Part shown: positions 4,900 to 6,557 of the stretch, piece after piece | Layout of the letters: every line of letters begins with the position of its first letter | Numbering within the stretch: the stretch's first letter is position 1 | Source of the DNA: an uncultured Bacilli bacterium | Lineage (GTDB): Bacteria > Bacillota_I > Bacilli_A > RF39 > UBA660 | Assembly: GCA_947630095.1 (NCBI GenBank) | Contig: CANRGI010000069.1 | Location: forward strand, 1 to 6,557 | Length of the DNA stretch: 6,557 bases | Reading direction: 5' to 3' | Notes under the pieces: model-generated | The model's database searches: none | Told to the model about the DNA's origin: nothing | The model's input: only the letters and a program-made list of their open reading frames with translations | Made by a program: the position numbers and the translations under genes

Positions 4900-6557
4900 C
4901 TATTCAAAGAACTTTTCTATAGGTATATCTAATGCTTCACTTATTTTGTATAAGTTAAATAAACTTATACCTTGACTTACTTTTTTACTTTCTAAACTTC
5001 CTATTAAAGAAGTAGATACTCCTACTTTTTTTGCTAAATCTTTCTGTGTAAGAGTACCTTTACTTGCATTATACATAAGTCTATACTTTCTAATATATGG
5101 ATCAGATGTTGTACCACTACCAGTTACTGTTGCGCACGCTTTGATAGATAGAACTGGACGAACGGCGTTCGAAGCACCTGCATAGTTAAAATCCAAGTAA
5201 CCAGGGTTGCTGGAGCTGTTCACGTAGAAGACGTTTGCAAGGCTACTATAGCAATACGGACTCATTGTCCACCACGTTTTGTTTCCTGTAATACTATTTC
5301 CAGAACTGTTTTGGTAATACCAAGCATTTGAATTATTCTTTCCATATAAACCTCCTGCATATACTATCTCATCTGCTGTCATTAAGGCGATTGGTCTATT
5401 TTCCAGCATCTGATTTCCAGCATCATTTAAATTTGTTGCTGTAAACTTATCTAAAGAACTTGTGTTACCCCATAAGCCTCCCTTATTATCTCCTCCACAC
5501 TTAAATGTTGGATGGTAATCACTAGTGATTGATGCTCCACCAGAACTGATTGCATTAGTTGTTAATCTCATTGCTGTCCCATACATTGTATTACTTGAAC
5601 TATAAGTATTAGTTGAACGATCGTTGCAATATATTGTCGTTCTACTTAAATATAAGCCATAAGGATGACTTTGTGTATCATTAATTTTCATATTTGTATC
5701 ATACCAATTATCTATTATTTTCTTTATATTTGAGTCTGTTGTATTTTGTCTATTTGCTTCTAAACTTCCTGTATTTCCGTACATATAGCCTACATATCTT
5801 GCGTTATTATATGTTTCATTATATGGAGATTGATCTATATATCCTGTAGTAGAATTATATCCATTTGCTCCTTTTCCTGCATATAATAATCTTACGCTTC
5901 CATCTTCATTTGTTCGAATTATTCTCCACCAGATATCTTCACTGCCTTCTTTTCCGAATTTTACCCAATTATTTTTTACATCTCCTGCATAGTATAATAC
6001 CTCATTTTGTGTTTTTCCTTCAGTTTCTAAAAAACCTTCATTATCTTCCTTATATAATCCTGATGCCGTAAATATACTACTAAATGTTTGTCTTGTAGAT
6101 ATTGATGGATTATCTTTTTTTAATTTTGCTACAAATGGTGAATCATTAAAAGTTATATTACAAGTTTGTTTACTTGTTACATTATCTATTATTAATTTTT
6201 GACCATCTATTTTATATTGACAGTTAGTTATACTGTAATATTTCCATTTTAGATAAAATATTATTGTTCCTTCTTCAATTGTACTTTTACTTACTGAGTC
6301 TATAAGTTGAGGTGAATTTGTTTCTATGTTTACATTATAACCGGTTGTTTCACTTTTAGTAAAATCAACAGTGCATATATCTTCTTTTTCTAAATGTTGT
6401 AGCTCTACTTGCCAATTTGTATTATCCCATACTACATTAGAACCTTTTTCACACTCAATTTTATTAACATAATATTCACTATCTTTAGATGGTTTTTCTG
6501 TAGTAGAATTTCCATCTATAGTATAACTTATCATACTTTTTATTTCTTCTTCACTAA
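4900..6557 (-). CDS. Surface-type lectin-like protein fused to XRE HTH (5' end missing)
   Basis: The frame stays open to the window edge (codons S-E-E-E-I-K-S precede the Met at 6534, without a ribosome binding site), so the true start lies outside. Residues below count from that Met. Two Cys-bearing beta modules come first (about 1-60 and 64-130), each ending alike (ICTVDF, TCNITF). A large domain follows (about 150-480) with VRLLYAG, Trp-rich strands, C303 and C346, then WWTMSPY and AVRPVLSI, and the TGSGTTSDPYI end typical of lectin-like FGE/C-type-lectin-fold repeats in gut Bacillota. Directly after it, residues 482-544 form a complete XRE helix-turn-helix (TQKDLAKKVGVSTSLIGSLES). No membrane segment separates the two parts. 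Modules of the first type are usually extracytoplasmic, so a DNA-binding end is contradictory: gene fusion, rearrangement or assembly chimera are all possible. Ligand unknown. Confidence 0.7.
   Translation of the reverse strand, partial: SEEEIKSMISYTIDGNSTTEKPSKDSEYYVNKIECEKGSNVVWDNTNWQVELQHLEKEDICTVDFTKSETTGYNVNIETNSPQLIDSVSKSTIEEGTIIFYLKWKYYSITNCQYKIDGQKLIIDNVTSKQTCNITFNDSPFVAKLKKDNPSISTRQTFSSIFTASGLYKEDNEGFLETEGKTQNEVLYYAGDVKNNWVKFGKEGSEDIWWRIIRTNEDGSVRLLYAGKGANGYNSTTGYIDQSPYNETYNNARYVGYMYGNTGSLEANRQNTTDSNIKKIIDNWYDTNMKINDTQSHPYGLYLSRTTIYCNDRSTNTYSSSNTMYGTAMRLTTNAISSGGASITSDYHPTFKCGGDNKGGLWGNTSSLDKFTATNLNDAGNQMLENRPIALMTADEIVYAGGLYGKNNSNAWYYQNSSGNSITGNKTWWTMSPYCYSSLANVFYVNSSSNPGYLDFNYAGASNAVRPVLSIKACATVTGSGTTSDPYIRKYRLMYNASKGTLTQKDLAKKVGVSTSLIGSLESKKVSQGISLFNLYKISEALDIPIEKFFE
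5143..5285 (-). other. GC island resembling a DGR-type variable region
   Basis: Codes for residues about 418-464 (NKTWW to VLSI) of the surface protein. GC is about 47% over 5121-5280 by direct count, against about 30% around it. All six Asn codons here are AAC, while sampled neighbouring Asn codons are AAT. Between P426 and A457 nearly all codons are NNC or NNT, giving Y, C, S, L, N, F, D, A and G, with no Lys, Glu, Gln, Met or Trp. This is the pattern left by adenine mutagenesis of AAY codons in diversity-generating retroelements, in the same place such regions occupy (the C-terminal end of a lectin-like fold). No template repeat or reverse transcriptase is in the window, so this rests on pattern only. 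Confidence 0.45.

Noticed and set aside
5865..6071. Plus-strand open frame
   Set aside because: Antisense of the surface protein gene; no start signal and no recognisable domain.
288..6557. Genetic code 4 (TGA as Trp)
   Set aside because: No gene here uses TGA either as stop or in frame, and Trp codons are TGG. The absence of TGA stops in seven genes is not enough to decide.
1..6557. CRISPR array, insertion sequence or DGR reverse transcriptase in the window
   Set aside because: No regularly spaced repeats, transposase or reverse transcriptase frames were seen on either strand. Any DGR parts for the GC island must be outside.

Overview
The window is very AT-rich (about 30% GC by eye). It has AAGGAG-type ribosome binding sites, TATAAT promoters, a class II tRNA-Leu and an scpA-scpB pair. 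Together these point to a low-GC Gram-positive lineage (Bacillota/Bacilli or a related uncultured gut Mollicutes-like group). Stops are only TAA or TAG and Trp is TGG, so the genetic code (4 or 11) cannot be settled here. Every gene lies on the minus strand, so transcription runs from high to low coordinates.

Region by region, in transcription order: (1) 6557-4900 is the 3' part of a large surface-type protein whose start lies outside the window. It has Cys-containing Ig-like modules, a C-type-lectin-like domain ending in 'VRPVLSI', and a fused XRE helix-turn-helix at the C-terminus. The segment around 5130-5285 is a GC island (about 47%) with AAC/NNY-rich codons, resembling a variable region of a diversity-generating retroelement. 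(2) 4833-4802 is a strong bidirectional hairpin terminator. (3) 4790-1999 is a compact operon: extended -10 promoter, a Q/N/P-rich single-pass membrane protein of unknown function, scpA (stop and start overlap as TAATG), scpB (2-nt gap), then an intrinsic terminator. (4) 1921-225 starts with a second promoter followed by an orphan MNT nucleotidyltransferase, a membrane-anchored protein with two calcium-loop motifs, and a 192-residue protein. The last matches the C-terminal domain of FtsZ but has no GTP-binding domain. (5) 215-24 is tRNA-Leu(CAA) with its own extended -10 promoter and a probable terminator.

The ScpA-ScpB pair is the kleisin/kite part of the SMC condensin. Its tight coupling to a membrane protein, and the nearby FtsZ-derived protein, make this a chromosome-segregation and division neighbourhood with unusual extras. 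The most interesting points are the headless FtsZ-like protein that keeps its T7 loop residues, the variable-region-like GC island, and the fusion of an apparently extracytoplasmic lectin-like domain to an XRE DNA-binding domain.
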